From positions 33,016,885 through 33,080,884 of the forward strand of contig CM067109.1 of assembly GCA_034008185.1 (NCBI GenBank): 64,000 nucleotides of DNA, read 5' to 3'. Positions within the stretch are counted from its first letter, which is position 1; each line of letters starts with the position of its first letter. Positions 1 to 12,650 of the stretch are shown piece by piece. The notes under the pieces are model-generated. The model made no database searches. It saw only the letters and a program-made list of their open reading frames with translations, and had not been told where the DNA came from. A program made the translations under genes and the position numbers. Source of the stretch: Gorsachius magnificus (lineage: Eukaryota; Chordata; Aves; Pelecaniformes; Ardeidae).

Positions 1-1404
1 TGTTTGTTCTTTTCTTGTTGAGTTGACAGCAAATAAATCCAAATAAAAACAGCCAGGGAGGAATGTTCAACTCTTTAAAAATATGATTTTAGATGTTTAG
101 TGCAATTAATTGTAATAAGTGCTGAAAGAACAATTTTCATTTCATAATGCACTTACATGTCAAAACTAAAAATTTAGTTTGGTTAAACAGTTGATTTGAG
201 ACCAGCTGTTTCATAGTGGTGTAATACACCACTGACATTCTCCATCAAAAATTTTGTAATCAGATGGTTAAGGATAATATCATAAAACCTATGATAAAAA
301 CAGGCAAAACCAAAAGACTGTACAAGTTGACATGTAACAGTCTGCCCACTCACACATGGTAAATTTACATGTGTAATGGTAATGGGATTTACATCTGCAA
401 ATTCTCTACACTGTACAATGTTATCAAAAGGTGTAATTCAAACAATCCCTTTCTTTTGGAATACTATAAAAGCTCTCAAATGTGAAGAGTAGTTAAAAAT
501 CAAAAATCCTCTTTATTGTGGAAAATACACATAGGAGAATATTATAAAAAATAATTTGGGAAGAGCCTATCCAAACATATTCTCTGATACTCTTGGTTTG
601 TTTCCTTTTCAGCTAAAGCTGGCCTGAATTACTTTGGTTATTAATCACATTGTGCAGTGAATAGCCCAGATGTCTCTTTGTAATATCCTTCATTCTAATC
701 TCTCTGAAACAATATGTAAGTGAGAATTGAGGAGTAAGCTGGACAAAATAATACTTGGATTCGAGAAGAGACAGCTTTTTTTTTTTTGATAAGAGAAGAA
801 TATTGTTTCAATATTCCTTAAAAATTTGAAATGAATGTCAGCTAATGCAAGATACAATGAAATAAAACCTCAAGTAGCAAAATATTGGCAACTATACTCA
901 GTAACTATGATATCAGCAAGACACTGTGATATCAGCAGTTTGTGACTTTCAATGCTTTTATACAGAGATTCCTGAATTCATGCCAAAGAGCCAGGCTCTC
1001 ACTCTAGTCTTGCCAGCATGGTACAGTCTCCAGGTCCATTAGCCCTGCTTTGGTGACATAAGTAAGTATTTCTGCAACAATGCGCTGATGATATCACCAG
1101 AAGTTTCTCTTTAAGATAAATGTAGATGAATGTAGAATTCTATTTCAGTACTTAAACCTGGGTTGCATTGAACCTAAATAGGCTTTTATTTCTTTTTCTT
1201 TCATAAGTTACCCTGCCACTTCCCCTTCTCAAATGCTGTTCACCTGAAAAACTTAGCTCAATTGCAAAGATTTCCTATTACTTTAATTTATAAACAGCAT
1301 TTTGAACAGTGTTTTGATCAGGAAAAGTAAAAAATCAACAACCCACCATTTTGAAATGAAGAATTTATTTGTTTTAGAAATTGTCAAAAAAAAAAGGTTA
1401 GGTG
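1..1404. other. AT-rich non-coding stretch
   Basis: No repeat family, RNA gene or convincing reading frame recognised. The sequence is AT-rich with short homopolymers (a T run near 778-789). All open frames are short and lack protein-like composition. Confidence 0.7.
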
Positions 1405-1646
1405 CTTCCAGGTTGCTCAAAGCCCCACCCAATCTGACGTTAAACGTTCCCAATGACGGTACATCTACAACTTCTCTTGACAGTGTGTTCCAGTGACTCA
1501 CCACCATCATCATAAATTTTATTTTCCTTATGCCCAATCTAAATCTACCCTAATTCAGTTTAAAACTGTTACCCCTTATCTTGTCCCTACTGGCCTTGGT
1601 AAAGTCTCTTTCCACCTTTCTTATAACCCCCCTTATAATGTTCAGT
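1405..1646 (-). mobile_element. CR1 LINE 3' fragment, old
   Basis: On the minus strand this reads like the last ~80 codons of CR1 ORF2. A run resembling HWNTLSREVVDVPSLGTFNVRL can be read, matching the conserved H-W-x-x-L-x-R-E-V-V-x-x-P-S-L motif that ends CR1 ORF2. It is interrupted, 5'-truncated, and has no octamer tail in front of it on the plus strand, so both ends are eroded. It is more diverged than the copy at 2.67 kb. Assignment to CR1 is secure; the subfamily is not determinable by eye. Confidence 0.8.
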
Positions 1647-2666
1647 TTTTATATATACATATACAGAAATACATATATTTATATCTTTTTTTAATTTTCA
1701 ATAATTATTTTTTAATTTAAAATTTACTTCATTGGTTTTTGAAACAGTTTTCCTTACTCCCAAAGTGATGTTTCTTATTTTTCATGTAATGAATTGCTTG
1801 TGTCTCTTATTTTTGTTTTCTTCAAACTCTTTTCAGTCTCAGAGAAGTGTTTTCCTAAGAGTCCTGTAATCATACTAGGTGAAGAAGGCTTCAGTTCTCT
1901 CTTCCTTTTATTACATGCAAGTTCATTTACTGCTTATTTTAAGACTTAGCTTAGATGTGGTCTCAAGGGGAATAGGAGACCTCGTATAAGGTCCCATATA
2001 AGGCAATATAACCATTTCAGAAAGCAGGATGCTTTTCTATCTTTGTTGCATTCTGAGAATGTTCTTTTTTCAGCTGGGTTGTCAATGTCTCAGCTGACAC
2101 AAACTAGAATTTGCCATAAGATTATTTTTGATCTATTGCAATAACATATTTGGCAACCAAATCTGAAGATTCATCTTTTAAGCTCTGGTTTAAAAAAAGG
2201 TTTCAACATTCTTTCTTGTTTGTTGTAAAGTTTCATAGCATGATATGTGTGTGCAGAGATCTTAAAATCCTAGTGTAATGAACAGTCTCCTCTTTGATAG
2301 CATTTTCCTACAAATTCGTATGACTTGCCAGTCTTTCCTGTTACCCAAGAGTTATTATACTTTATGAGTTCAGAAAGAATAGCAGTATTTCAGGCTGAAA
2401 TTCATTGTTACCCAAGGCTGTATATCACATTCTCTGCCATTAAATGTGTGTATTAAACCAAATGGGAATGTACAACACCAAGAATTATGGGCATTTTAGA
2501 AAGTCGTTATTTTTTCCTTTCACACTTGAAAGTATTCACTGAAAAGACACCATTGGAAGCTGTTCTTGGGAAATGTACATTTTTTTCCATCATCAAGGAG
2601 GAAGGCATGGAAAGGCTGATACCTCCTTGCTAAGTACCTTTGTCGTGACAACATTCTGACATTTAT
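1647..2666. other. AT-rich non-coding stretch
   Basis: Nothing recognised between two CR1 fragments; only T-rich runs near 1685-1720. Confidence 0.65.
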
Positions 2667-2761
2667 TATAGAATTATAGAATCATAGAATGTTTTGGGTT
2701 GGAAGGGACCCCTAGAGGTCATCTAGTCCAACACCCCTGCAGTGAGAAGGGACACCGCTAA

Positions 2762-3139
2762 CTAGATCAGGTTGCTCAGAGTCCCATCCAACCTGGTCTT
2801 GAATGTTTCCAGGGATGGGGTCTCCACTACCTCTCTGGACAACCTGTCCCAGTGTTTTTCCACCCTCATTGTAAAGAATGTCTTCCTTATATCTAGTCTA
2901 AACCTACCCTGCTTCAGTTTAAAACCATTACCCCTCGTCCTGTCACAGCTGGCCCTACTAAAAAGATTTTCCCCATCTTTCCTATAGGCCCCCTTTAAGT
3001 ACTGAAAGGCCGTAATCAGGTCTCCCCGCAGCCTTCTCTTCTCCAGGCTGAACAAGCCCAACTCTTTCAGCCTGTCCTCATAGGAGAGGTGCTCCAGCCC
3101 TTGGATCATTTTAGTATACCTCCTCTGGACCTGCTCCAA
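2762..3139 (-). pseudogene. CR1 ORF2 C-terminal remnant (after the RT domain)
   Basis: An uninterrupted 125-codon frame with the C-terminal signature of CR1 ORF2. In order it has a [20 protein letters not shown] block, an [14 protein letters not shown] block, [20 protein letters not shown], and a terminal [19 protein letters not shown]. In a complete element this region follows the reverse transcriptase and has no assigned catalytic residues. The endonuclease and RT are absent because of 5' truncation, so it cannot encode a functional transposase. No promoter is expected; it is a dead-on-arrival copy. The frame is open by youth rather than selection. Confidence 0.9.
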
Positions 3140-3211
3140 AAGTTCTATGTCCTTCTAGTGCAGAGGGCTCCAGAGCTGGACACAGTGCTCCAGGTGAGGT
3201 CTCACCAGAGC

Positions 3212-3253
3212 AGAGTAGAGAGGCAGAATCACAGAGTAGAGGGGCAGAATCAC
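3212..3253. repeat. 21-bp tandem duplication at CR1 5' junction
   Basis: Two adjacent 21-bp copies (AGAGTAGAG[A/G]GGCAGAATCAC) at the 5' truncation point of the CR1. They differ at one base. Confidence 0.85.
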
Positions 3254-3256
3254 TAA

Positions 3257-4466
3257 GACCAATAACATTATCAAAGTATGTTCATTTCTAAAAGAAAACT
3301 TAACATTTTCAATACAGTTTCTAACACACGGTAAACTTGGCTTGATTCCACTATAGTGAGATCATGTTTATTAGAAAAAGACAATAAATAAAAAAGACAA
3401 AACAAGGTGAATAAATGAAATAAATAGATCTACAAAGGAACAATGAAATAATGTAAAATGCCAGGAGAGAAACCCACAAAAAACAGGTCTGTACCCCTTA
3501 TCTTAGTTGACCTTTCTGAAATAGTAAAGCATAAATGCTTTAATGCATAAAAAGATATCAAGACGTTTTTCAAAAGAGTCACTACACACACATTTTAAGG
3601 TTAAGTGGAAGAGGGCAATGAATGGCAAGATTGCAGGAAAAAGTGTTTTTTCTGTATTTAACTGTGCAATTTTCATATGGGGTCTAGGATCCCCTGAAAT
3701 CCCAAAGCCATTTTGATGGAACAAATTGGAAAGGCTCATTGGTGAAATACTGCGTAACAAATGCATTGAAACCACACAAACAAAACTATGAGTGTTTTCA
3801 AAACATGAGTCCAGTAATACAAAGACCATAGATTCTAGAATAACTCTGGAATTCAATATTGCTCCACAGATTCTGTTACACTAAGAAAAATTATTTTTAT
3901 CTGTATGTTAAATTAATTTTTGATCAATAAAATAGCTGGCTGAAACATATATTTGGTGTTAAATTGAAGACTGACAAGTGAGGCTGTGTTGTTAGATACA
4001 TCATCCACATAGGAGGAAAAAAACAGTACCGGGTGATGTGAACAGCAAAATAAACTGCTGTGGTAGTGATTCACTGGAGGTTCAGAGCCTAAAAATGATC
4101 TTCCATGGGAATGACATCCCAGCTGAGGGTGGGAGCTTCACCTGTTCGTTGAAGTCAGGATTCAACTCACACAAACTGATCCCAGCTATTCTGACAGTAA
4201 TCTGGCTGCATTCACATGGACCATGCTTTCTCAGAAGACACTCTAGTTGTACCAAGGTTGAAAATATTCTGTAAAGTATTTTCTCTGTGATCTGAATTTT
4301 CCTGGGGTTTTTTGTTTGCTTGTTTTTGTGGGTTTTGTGGGGGTATTTTAAAATGAACTTGAAACTCAGATTAGCTTTCTGATTTGGGAACTTGTCAAAG
4401 ACAACAGAGCCTAGCTTCCAGTAAACATAAGTCCACTTACGGTTTTGCATCCAAACTCTGAAATAT
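3257..4466. other. AT-rich non-coding stretch
   Basis: No repeat or gene recognised. Open frames on both strands (up to ~120 codons) overlap one another, have no family resemblance and look like chance frames. Confidence 0.6.
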
Positions 4467-5195
4467 TTATAGCTTCAGTGGGTGTAGGTGCAAGGTGCTG
4501 GCAGCAGGGGGGGAACCAGGGGCTGTCATGTGGTGAACACAGCCAGTTCCAGCCAACTCCAATGGACCCACCACAGGAAATAGATGAGCCAATCAGTCAT
4601 GATGGTGGTGCCTCTGGAAAAGCGGATTTAAAAGAGGGAGCATGGTGCACAGGGAGTGAGGAGTAAGGAAAAAAGTGTGAGAAACAACTAGAGTTGCTGC
4701 TGGCCATGGAGAGGACCACAGTGGAACAGATATCCACATGGCATCACATGCAGGACTCCATGCCAGAGCAGGTGGATATTCACGGAAGGAACTGCTGTCC
4801 ATGGAGAGCCCATGCTGGAGCTAGGACTGCAGCCTGTGGGACCCATGGTGGAGCAGGGGAACAGGGTGAGGAGGAAGGAGCTGTTATGGGCTGACCACAG
4901 CCCCCACTCCCATCCCCCTGCACTGCTTTTTTGGGGAGCAGGAGGTAGAGGAGTTGGGAATGGAATGAAGATGAGCCTGGTAAGAAGTGAGGTGTGATGG
5001 AGGGAAGGTCTTCTAGTTTTGTCTTTGTTTCTCACAATACTATTTTAATTGTCAATCAATTATTTAATTTTCCCAAAGTCAAGTCTGTTTTGTCCATGAT
5101 GGTAATTGGTGAGTGATCTTCTTGTCCTTATTTCAGCCCACAAGCTTTTCCATCTGATTTTCTGCTTCCTGTCCTGTTGAGGAGGGGGAGTGAGA
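4467..5195 (+). mobile_element. ERV solo LTR fragment, family C, degraded
   Basis: Shares blocks with the minus-strand copy at 18.95-19.50 kb: a G-rich 5' block, a TATA-like TTTAAAAG near 4626, and imperfect repeats built around CCATGGAGAGCCCATGCTGGAGC-type words at about 4750-4860. It shares its 3' block (GATGGTAATTGGTGAGTGATCT, near 5098-5119) with the copy at 31.9 kb. The 3' end stops before the terminal part seen at 32.1 kb, so it is truncated near 5195. Boundaries are approximate and no target-site duplication is visible. Orientation comes from the TATA-like motif preceding the A/T-rich 3' block. Several GC-rich open frames here are LTR noise, not genes. Confidence 0.75.
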
Positions 5196-8100
5196 TACAA
5201 TCATTTAAACTGGATCTAAGTTTTAGAAGAAACTCTTATCAGTGTTTATTTTACCTGATCTCGACTGCCACTGTAGAACAACAGGGATCTTTATTCTTGG
5301 CTGTTTAAATTAAGACTTGGCTGAAAAATTAGGAACTGACTCTTTTTACCTCCATAGAGTGTAAGGAAAAAGAAAGGTCCAAAGGTGATGTTTATTATCA
5401 TTATATATCTGTCAAACTTCTCCAGGAATACCATTCAAAACATATGCACACATTGCAGTTCACTTGTTTATTTTTGTCTGCAAATGTAGCCCTGCTGAAT
5501 GGAGCAAAATGTCTTATTCCACACCTACGCACTATGTCTAATTTTCTTCTTCATTTATCCTCTTCCTTCTTGTATATTAATGGAAAATCAGTTTAAACAC
5601 AAAAAAAACCCTTTGAGGGTATGCTGTTTTGACAGCGCTCAGACAACATCCAAGTGTGAGGGGAAAAACTGCTGGAATTGAGAATCTTAAACATGAACTC
5701 CAAACCCTTTCTGAGGAAAAAACCAACTCTAGTCTCTGGATAGAGTAACAACACTGAATGCTTTTGGCAGTTCCTACCTATGATCCCCACTCTGCTGTCA
5801 GGGACTGGACACCCTTCCCTGACTAGCGTGGCTGAATCTAGTAAGTAATTTTGGATTGAATTAGTTTCTGTGACAGACAAAACAGACTTTACAGTAGGCA
5901 AATTGAATTTCTCTGGTTCAGTGACTGCTATGGCACTGCTCCTCTCAAGAAGATTTTCACATTATTGAGGGCTGGTAGCTTTCCTTGTAAATAGCCACAG
6001 GCAGCACACACAGCAACACAACTGATTCCTTGTCTGCTGTCATTAAAAAACAATAAAATTCTGTCTACATCTACCAAGTCACTTACACATGTGCGTATAC
6101 ACACCCATGCACACACAAGGAAAACAAAATGCAAACATCTGCATATTTTTGTTTTACCGAGACTATGTTTTATATAGACTGAAAAATCACATAATGGCCT
6201 CTTCGAGGGACTTAGCATTAGTATCTAGTGTTACAAAATGCAATGTGTTTTTAATGGAGTGAAAAGGCAGGAATGTTTACTTATCTTAAATACAATTATG
6301 AATGGGGAACTCTCACTGTGTACCTTGATTCAATTAGGTTAGAGGCTAATGTCAGCCATATCATGGATAGAAACACAAGGAATTCCATATTTAAGTTACC
6401 ACAAACATGTAATCTTGCATCACTGGTATCACAGACTTTCCCTACAGCTGGCACTGAACATAGCCTCCAAATATTTTCTTTATTTTATTAGACTAATATA
6501 GCATATGTATACCATAAAACTAGCATCTGTAGTCATATATAAAATGCATTTATTTAGGCAGTGCTTATAGAATCATTAACACATACAAGAAAAAAATTCA
6601 CACTTTTCAGGTCTCTCAATTCACACTGCAGATTTTCCCAATCACTGTTTATTTTTCTAAAGTCCATTTTTATTCTTCCCCAAGACAAGGGAAATTGTAA
6701 CATTCCTGCTATTTTAATGGATAACTATTAGGATTATTCCCTCAGGTGGGAAGTTTTTTCATGGATAGTTTTTACTTTCTTTTAGCTGTGGAACTTAATG
6801 AATCATCAGCACAGGATACAGAGATGCAGAATACGCAAATGATCAAGCATTTTTATTATTATAAAATAGTCAAGAAACAGCATCATTTTAGTGCGAGGCA
6901 GGTACAGAACACCTTTACTGAGCTTCAGAGCTGGTCCCAAATCACCATCAGCAATATGGATGTCTGACGAAGAAGTACTCCACTGTAGTTTTGAAAGATA
7001 TTCAAAGGACAGAGTAGAGCTCCAACACAGTATGGGAAAACACAAGTCTAACAGAAAGATGCATTTTTGTTGCTTCTGTTATTAATTCATTATTTAGAGC
7101 TCCCCTGCTTCAAGACATCATTGCAGCAGCAATACCTCTTAGATGAGGTAGTGCACATAGAGCCCTCTGGAGAGCTAGTTATTATGGGGGCCAGCAAAAA
7201 GCTACTTTTTCATTATTGTCTGGGGTTAAGAGGCTGGTTTATGAGGTGGTGAAATAGCCAGGAAAATCTTAAATACTTTAAAAACAAAATGAGACAAATT
7301 TTTCTGGAAGCAAAGAAAGCACAGGAATATTATCCTGACTAACATTTCAGCTCCTGTCTTTCAGAAATCAACAGTTATGTGAGTAATTTGGAACATAAAA
7401 ACATACACAGACACATGCATGTATATTTTAAAAGTCTTAACTATTAAAAAAAAAGATTATTTTTTATTTCAGAAAAAAGGATTTGTTTGAGAACTCCAAT
7501 TTTAAGCAAAGAGAGAACTTTTAATATCCTATTTCAGTAGCTTTTCATTAAAATTGTTAGGCTATTATAGTTAAAAATTAAAAAACTTGCACTGAAAATT
7601 TTCATTGACTCAAACAGATTTTTTGCATATCTTCACTTTAAAAATGTTGCCACATTTTTTTCTTTGTCAAAGACTTTTGTCTTTATTTTGTCTTTGTCTT
7701 TTTCTTTATCAGGCATAGGGGTAACCTCTAAATAGTCTTTGAAACAGTGTGTTTTTCTTTACTGTTGAGCTCTAACATTCTACATCAGTGCCTGGAAAAA
7801 TGAAAATGAGTCTTCAACAGAGAGATTCTTATGAGGCAGAATCTGTAATTCTGTATATATGAAGGGTATTAGATGAACTATAAAAAATAGGTCTATGATA
7901 TAGAAAATGGGTACTACATAATTAGACTTTGGTCACCAAAGTTGTCACTGCACAGCTTCTTATGGTAATGCCTTAAGTCACTTTCTTATATTTTTTATTC
8001 AGCTTTATCATCTACATACTTGTATAAACAAATTCTAAGCAATTATGAACTCATATTGTTTCCTTTGAATTATTTATTGTACTGTTGATAATATGTGTTT

Positions 8101-11100
8101 AGGTGTGAAGGTCCCATTATCTACTTTTGGCTTCACATGGGGTGGCTTTCCTGCTACCACTTCATCCAAAGATGATTTCAACTATTTCTGTAAGACAAAC
8201 AGAAATTAAAAGGGAATTTCAATTCTTTATGTTCTACCATTTGGCTAATTAACACATCATGGAGCAATCTTTTAAAATAGTTTTCATGTCTTTATTTCTA
8301 CTTTTGGAATATAGAAATTAACAGCAAGAGATTCCTAAAAAGTTTTTCAGAGCTGTTGTGTCTTTAAATAAGTCTAAATCTATTTTCAGGAATAGTTATT
8401 TCTGTATTACAAGACACATACAGCATATTTAAATACCTTTTCTAATGTTATAAAAAATAAAAAGGAATTAAAGTGAAAAAGGTAGGTAGAACAGCTTTTT
8501 TAAAATTAGCTTAAGACAAATATATTATCTATTTTTTTGAAATTGTTAGTGATTATTGGATACAATAATTTCCAACGGTAAGCCTCAGTGAGCTCAGTCC
8601 CAGTGAAAGGGGGGATCTGATGTCTGAACAACTTCTCAGTTTGAATGTAAACATTACATTTTTCAGCTCTTCCAGATCACAAGGCCTGTGAGTCTATGGA
8701 TTTTAAGGCCTCTGCAGGTCTTAAAACACTGCAGGGAGCATTCAAAGCCTGATGGTCAGTTTAAATTTCTATTTTACCTGTGCAACCTCACAGCCTATAA
8801 AATTATTTTTTTGTTGTCGTTTGAGAACTCTGAGTAAGAGCATTCGAGTTTCTTGTTTGCTCATTTGCCTCCTCCTTTTGTTCAGTCTTTCTTTCTCTTC
8901 AAGAATTTTTCTTCACTGTACAGTAACCTATCACAAAATAGTCTTCAGCTGACTGCCTCTTCAGCTACCAACTCAACTCTCTAGTTGGTTGTCCCTCTCT
9001 TTCACCTCCCAGTCTGTTGAGCATGCCATCTGCACCTATGTACCAGGACTCTTCTATCCTGCTTCTGTACCTGTTATCATGGTTTTGTTCCAAACTCTTC
9101 ACTTCCTCTGGCCATATGTTTAATTTCTTGGCCTCAACATACCTTTACATCAGCAAAGTCTCATCTTTTGACAATGCAGTTTCCTATTCATTATAACATT
9201 TTTTACTTTACCATTCTAAATGTTGGCTTTGAGTTGTTTCTGTCATGACTACTACCTTTAGAAGTGCAAAAGAAATTTTTGGTTTGCCTGAGAGGCAGTT
9301 TTTTCTGTCACAGGAGACGCAGCCCATCAGTGGCCACATGATCACTTGACCAAAATGAAATAATGGTTGCAATTGTTCTTTCAGCTTTATGATTCTATTT
9401 CTTGCCAGACTATGCAATTCAGCAGTTTAAGTGGAAGAATTATGCAAGAGCCAATGTTTTTATGCTTATAAAATCAATAAACACCTAATTAAAAAAAGAA
9501 GGAAATAGAGCTGTTGACTTCCATGGTGTTTCTGAACCAGCTATGCATAATCTGGCAGAGCAGATAACTGAGAAATTGTTGAAGTAATTATTCATAGTCT
9601 AGTATGCTTATTTAAACTGAAAAGTTGAACTTTTTTTAAGATCATCCAATGATAATATTAACTTACAGAACTTCTGGTCTGACTGAGCACCTTGTTGAGA
9701 AAATACATTCTGATTTTTTTCAGGAGTGAAGTGTAACAGACGTAGTTCTAGAATTTTCATGAACATTTTATTTGTTTAAATTTAGCACAAGCATAAATTA
9801 ATAGTAATAACAAGCAACTGCAATGTTATGTGGGAAATTAATGTCATGGTGTGCAGTATTCTTTTGGCTGGGTGACTATACAGAAAGTATTAAGATATGA
9901 ACTAGTCCTTGTTCAGAAACGAATTTACAGCACAGCCTTTCTTTCATTCTGTTTTAATGGGTATTATTTTTTTAGATTGCATTATCCTAATGCCACACAT
10001 GCTGAGGGTATAGATAGGCATATTGATGGAATCCCTGGAGCAATATGAATTCTTCTGTTGTGATAATGTTACCATTAGTCTTGATTGCATTTTCTGAGGG
10101 TGAGATTCTAGTAACAGGTTGCTTTGGGCATTTTTGTTTGTTGATTTAGATTTCTCCCCTTATTTTTTTCCTAGTGTATTTCTTTCTTTTTTCTTTTTTT
10201 TTTTTTAAGCAGATTTCTGTTTTTACTGCTGTTTCACTTTTATGTTTTCTTATGCCAATTTAACTTTTGCTACCAACGAACATTTTAATCATATTTACTG
10301 GGGCTCATGTTGTACATATGAGAATACTTCCCTTATTTGTCTCTTAAATTTTCTTTTTCCCTTGTTAGTGGTTTTGCTATCTCAGTTTCAATGTTCTGGC
10401 TGGTTGCAATTACAAGTTTTCCCAGCTGGGAGCTTGTTTCATTTTTCTTGGTCTCTGCAACACGCTGATCTATTTGGAAACATAGTTCAAACTGTTTTGT
10501 CTCTATATTTTGCATCTTCTTTCCACACAGTATTCATGATGACTTCGTGGATTCATTTTTCTGTTCAGAGTTTTAAAGAAAATCAGTAGTTACAAAAACT
10601 GGTGCTACTCTGTGACCTGTTACATCACAGAAAAGAGACTTCCAAGTGGGGTTTGGAGAGAAATGTCAATGCCTATAATTTACAGAAGGCCTGAAAGCTA
10701 GAGAAAGCTACTCTAGATGTCATTGCATAGTAGAGAAAAAAGCTGCTTCAATTGTTGGTGATAAATACATAGCTAAAGAATCTTAAGTCTCTCTTTAGTT
10801 TCTGACTTTTGCCCAAGTCATACTTTTAAATAGCATTGTAATTGAAAGTTGTTGTGGTGATGGGAGCTTCTTATGGCACAATCTTGAGTGTATACCAACT
10901 GCTTTGACCAAGTCTGGTAAGCATTTATTTGGTGGACCTTACTCAATTAAGGGCTGCGTGATCAATGTCTTGAACTGCTGTTCATCAGTATGTGCATGCT
11001 CTGTCCTGTGAAGAGACATAGATGTTACTAGCACAGTAGAAACAGGCCTATGACAGAAAGTGCAGGGGGTTGTTTGTTTTTTCAAGGAATACAAGTTGGC

Positions 11101-12364
11101 GAGCACTGTTTAAAAAAGTACTATCTATGGCTCATGATTTCAAGTCCTCAAACCAAATGTGAATTGCCCTATTTAATTATGGTTGATTAAATAGGATCCT
11201 TCCTATTACCTTTATTGATTGGTCGGATTAAGTGACTTGTGTGGATGGATATGATGTGAACACTTAAGGGTAACTTATGTAAGATTCCATTCCCACACAT
11301 GTTTGAAACTCTGGTCTTGCAAGAATTGGTCTGAAAAACAGTGGGAATTTTTCCAAAAACTTCAATGACTTTGGAGAAGGTACATAGATCTATTATAGTA
11401 ACTGTATTTATTAATAAAACTCTATAATGAAAATAGTAATAGAAAGCAGGATAAAAAGATGTATAAGCATACATAATGTCAGCTAATTAAAATGATGAAC
11501 TATACAGTGATTGATTTATTTATCCAGCTCTGGTCCATGTTTCAGAGTTCTGCTAGATAGTGGAATTTCAATCAATACTGCCAAATGCAGGCTTTAGTAA
11601 TCTGCATTAAACTTCAACAGAACCAAATGTAGCTTTTCAATAACAAGAATAGTACCAGAGATGCTTGTAAGTGTCAAAATATTTCTGATATGTTTTTTCT
11701 TTCCATCCATTTGTCTTACTGTTGATTTCTGGAAGCTGTGCAATACACCCTTTCAATACTATAGTCCTTTCTAAAAGAATTACATGCCAAACACATAGTT
11801 ATAAGTCAATTGTGTCTAAATTAAATTTCAGATGTTCATTAGCACTGAAAGGATGGCTTTGTCAATTTAAAAAAAAGAAAATAAATGAAAGTTTTCTAGT
11901 TATTTTAGTACTACAGTAACAATATTTCTGGGTGTTGATCAGCATAAACACAGGAAGTGAAACTTGAACTTTTATTCAGCTTTCTTGGAATCCCATAGGA
12001 GTCATCCTTTTATAAACAATGTAAGATTGCTTATATGCAGTGAAAGACAAACAGTATTTTGGGCTTACCCCTGCAGTACTGAAGTCAGTTGACATATTGT
12101 TTATGATTTCAATTAAAACTGAATTGATTCTGCACTCTATGTGGGATCTACATGAAATTCCTTTTCTAAGAGGCAGCATTTAGTTGACTGCCTAATTTTA
12201 AAGGGAGGTGTGATGTATCCTTTGAAACTGTCACCAGCTGATGAACTGAGTGAGTATTGATGTGGAAACCAAGACAATGTACAGACACATAACCAGGAGA
12301 AACCTACTTGGATTTAGGATTCTGCTATTGTAGGCAACTAGACAACATCTCTCTCCTTTAGCTC
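5196..12364. other. 7.2 kb AT-rich stretch with no recognised gene
   Basis: No recognisable exon, RNA gene or transposon. Frames of 60-115 codons are hydrophobic or low-complexity and consistent with chance. Slightly more complex, less AT-rich islands lie at about 8570-8760 and 8970-9170, but I can assign them to nothing. A short T-rich tract lies at 10183-10205. Confidence 0.55.
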
Positions 12365-12650
12365 TATTTTAAAACTAGCTAGACTCTTTTCCTCTACTTG
12401 TCTAATTGAAAGGCCGGTCCTTAATCTTAGTCTTCTAATGGTTAGAAACTTTTATCTAATTTCAATTCTAAATTTACTCATGACAATTTTATACCCATGT
12501 GCTCTTCTGCCAATGTTGTCCTTTGGTTTAATTAGGTTTTTTCTTTCCCCAGTGTTTACCCTCCATTTTTTTCATAGCTAGTAAACATATCCCCTCTCTG
12601 ACTTTGTTTTCTAATTTTTTGGAGATAAATACTTTTTGTCTTCTCTTCGA
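12365..12650 (-). mobile_element. Ancient CR1/L3-like LINE 3' relic
   Basis: The plus strand reads as a heavily mutated reverse complement of the ORF2 C-terminus of ancient amniote CR1 (L3-like) elements. Recognisable blocks are TCTAATGGTTAGAAAC (about 12434-12449), CTAATTTCAATTCTAAA, the ATACCCATGTGCTCTT block, GTGTTTACCCTC and CATATCCCCTCTCTGAC, in the order expected for that family. No frame survives and the tail is missing. The match is from memory of the family pattern; divergence is clearly higher than in the other CR1 copies here. Confidence 0.65.

Larger units (their letters stand above)
2667..3256 (-). mobile_element. CR1 LINE, 5'-truncated, with intact octamer tail
   Basis: Reverse-complement CR1 3' end. 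It opens on the plus strand with three perfect 8-bp tail units (TATAGAAT, TATAGAAT, CATAGAAT; 2667-2690), followed by the conserved CR1 3' UTR and the ORF2 C-terminus. The element is 5'-truncated at about 3256, as most CR1 insertions are. The 5' end carries a 21-bp direct duplication (3212-3232 and 3233-3253) that differs by one base. The long uninterrupted frame inside suggests a fairly recent insertion compared with the fragment at 1.4 kb. Confidence 0.95.

Noticed and set aside
4445..5035. Overlapping frames in both strands near 4.5-5.0 kb
   Set aside because: They coincide with a GC-rich family C LTR remnant and have no protein resemblance.
10242..10589. 115-codon hydrophobic frame resembling membrane segments
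   Set aside because: T-rich DNA encodes Phe/Leu-rich peptides by composition alone; no topology pattern or family recognised.
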